From contig CATZKS010000056.1 in the NCBI GenBank assembly GCA_958421035.1, forward strand, positions 1-13,357: 13,357 nucleotides of DNA, read 5' to 3'. Position numbers and translations under genes: made by a program. A model generated the notes under the pieces. The model did no database searches and was not told where the DNA came from. It saw only the letters and a program-made list of their open reading frames with translations. Origin of the DNA: an uncultured Collinsella sp. (GTDB lineage Bacteria; Actinomycetota; Coriobacteriia; Coriobacteriales; Coriobacteriaceae). Of this stretch, positions 11,952 through 13,357 are shown piece after piece (the stretch's first letter is position 1; every line of letters begins with the position of its first letter).

Positions 11952-13357
11952 TTAGGCCTCGCCTCCCTTCGTGACGGCGGCATCCGCGGCAGCAGTGATC
12001 TTCCAGCTCGCGGCCTGTTCGTATTCGGACCACATCTTGGCGTATAGACTGTTTTGGGACAGCAGCTCGGCATGGGTGCCAGCCTCCTGCACGCTACCTT
12101 GGTTGAGCACCACGATCTTGTCGGCCCCCACCACGGTCGAAAGCCGGTGCGCGATCATAATGACTGTGCGACCCGCCGCCAGCTTGCTAAAGGCACGCTG
12201 GATGAGCGCCTCGTTCTCGGGGTCGGCAAACGCCGTGGCCTCATCGAGCACCACGATAGGCGCGTCTTTAAGGATCGCGCGGGCGAGTGCTACGCGCTGC
12301 ACCTCGCCGCCCGAAAGATATGCCCCTCCAGCACCGAGCATGGTGTTAATACCCTGCGGGAGCTTGGCCACAATGTCGTCGCACTGAGCTGCGGAGAGGG
12401 CCGCACGCACTTCGTCGTCAGTGGCCGTGGGCTTGGAGGCACGCACGTTATCGGCAAGTGTTTGCCGGAACAGCTGGTTGGTCTGGAACACGAAGGCAAC
12501 CTGGTCCATAAGCTCGTGCGGGTCCATGTCGCGAACGTCCACACCGCCTACGAGCACTCGACCCGAAGAAACATCCCAAAAACGCGGGATCAGGCTGGCG
12601 CAGGTTGACTTGCCGCCGCCCGAGGGACCCACCAGGGCGAGGGTGCTACCCGCGGAAACGCTAAAACTCGCATGGCTAACGGCAGGTGCTTCGGCACCCT
12701 CGTAGGTAAAGCTCACGTCCTCAAAGCGCACATCGCTGCCAGCGGGGTGCTTGGGCTGGACAGGCACGGAGAGCTGCTTGGAATCCATCACGCTTCGGAT
12801 GCGCGCCAACGAATCGGCACTCATCTGAGACGCTTCGCCCACAAACATAAGCTTGGTCATGGCCGTCGGCACCACGGCCGAAAAGATCGCGTAGAACGTG
12901 AAGTTGGCCATAAAGTGCGCGAAGTCCGTCTCGCCCGGCGCCAACAGCAACGCCACGGGCAAAAAGAATGCCACAAGGCCGTTGAGCGCGGTAAGGTTGA
13001 GCACCTGCGGACCTCGGCAGAACGTGCCCGCATAGCTTTGTGCCATGTCGGCGTATTCGGCGATCGCGTCGTGGAACGCCTTAAAGGAATAGACCGTCTG
13101 CTGAAACACCTTGACCACGGGAATGCCGCGTACGTATTCGGTACCGGTCTTGTTCATCTTGACCAGCGCGCCCATGTAGGCCTTCATAAACTCGCCGCCC
13201 TTGCCGCTCATCATGGTGGCCATGGCGCCAAACGAAACGACGACCGAGATAAGGCATGCCGCGCCCAAGCGCCAATCGAGGGCGAAAAGCAGCACGAGCA
13301 AGCCCACGACCATGGCGGCAGCGCCCGCGATATCGGGCAGCATGTGTGCGAGCAAGG
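11952..13357 (-). CDS. ABC exporter half-transporter (permease + ATPase), first subunit, 5' part outside window
   Basis: At least 467 residues are in the window; the start lies beyond the right edge (the first in-frame start-like codon, TTG 13355, is internal). The end of the membrane domain is visible (spans about 10-27, 30-48, 118-138 and 148-166 of the visible part), then the nucleotide-binding domain: Walker A GPSGGGKST (243-251), Q-loop Q291, LSGGE (347-351), Walker B IVVLDE with E372, H-loop H403. The stretch after Walker B reads DEATAFADPENE in place of the usual DEATSALD. This is typical of one subunit of heterodimeric exporters, including the YbtP/IrtA group. The stop TAA touches the next ATG, so expression of both halves is coupled. 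Confidence 0.92.
   Translation of the reverse strand, partial: LLAHMLPDIAGAAAMVVGLLVLLFALDWRLGAACLISVVVSFGAMATMMSGKGGEFMKAYMGALVKMNKTGTEYVRGIPVVKVFQQTVYSFKAFHDAIAEYADMAQSYAGTFCRGPQVLNLTALNGLVAFFLPVALLLAPGETDFAHFMANFTFYAIFSAVVPTAMTKLMFVGEASQMSADSLARIRSVMDSKQLSVPVQPKHPAGSDVRFEDVSFTYEGAEAPAVSHASFSVSAGSTLALVGPSGGGKSTCASLIPRFWDVSSGRVLVGGVDVRDMDPHELMDQVAFVFQTNQLFRQTLADNVRASKPTATDDEVRAALSAAQCDDIVAKLPQGINTMLGAGGAYLSGGEVQRVALARAILKDAPIVVLDEATAFADPENEALIQRAFSKLAAGRTVIMIAHRLSTVVGADKIVVLNQGSVQEAGTHAELLSQNSLYAKMWSEYEQAASWKITAAADAAVTKGGEA

Noticed and set aside
1..13357. CRISPR array or insertion sequence
   Set aside because: No regularly spaced repeats and no transposase frame. The only long direct repeat is the TR/VR pair.

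Overview
The window looks like a junction between the right end of an integrated prophage and the chromosome of a high-GC, Gram-positive gut actinobacterium. A Collinsella-like member of the Coriobacteriia is my best guess. This rests on codon/GC character, an ALAA-ending tmRNA tag and a DUF6110-like/P-type ATPase pair, and is inference, not a database match.

Positions 1 to about 5555 are prophage, all on the plus strand. First comes the tail of an unidentified structural gene, then a complete diversity-generating retroelement (DGR) in the classical order target gene, avd, template repeat (TR), reverse transcriptase. The target gene (203-1111) ends in a C-type-lectin-like domain whose last 124 bp (972-1095) match a non-coding TR at 1711-1834. 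There are exactly 9 differences, and all 9 fall on adenines of the TR (9 of 25 A changed, 0 of 99 other bases changed). This is the signature of adenine-specific mutagenic retrohoming. Seven of nine AAY codons plus one TAC codon have been re-written, so this phage probably diversifies its receptor-binding protein. After the RT come a small helical protein, a UUCG terminator, and a lysis cassette: a membrane-anchored coiled-coil protein, a holin-like protein, an N-acetylmuramoyl-L-alanine amidase with an SH3 domain, and a small DUF6440-like membrane protein. A terminator closes the cassette.

Positions 5556-5919 (minus strand) are ssrA (tmRNA). Its CCA end points at the prophage and is the likely attachment site. 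To the right is host chromosome: an unrecognised 144-residue protein (plus strand), then minus-strand genes. These are a RelB/DinJ-like antitoxin with PIN-domain toxin (overlapping GTGA) under a visible promoter with repeated TTGCTAGC operators; a P1B-type metal ATPase with an unusual SCA membrane motif preceded by a DUF6110-like small protein; and a heterodimeric ABC exporter whose two half-transporter genes abut exactly (TAAATG), the upstream one cut by the window edge.

The ATPase operon has a good promoter (TTGACA-N17-GTTAAT), a 20-bp near-perfect palindrome at the transcription start whose arms resemble DtxR/IdeR half-sites, and a leader with three consecutive small hairpins. Metal-responsive control is therefore plausible but untested.
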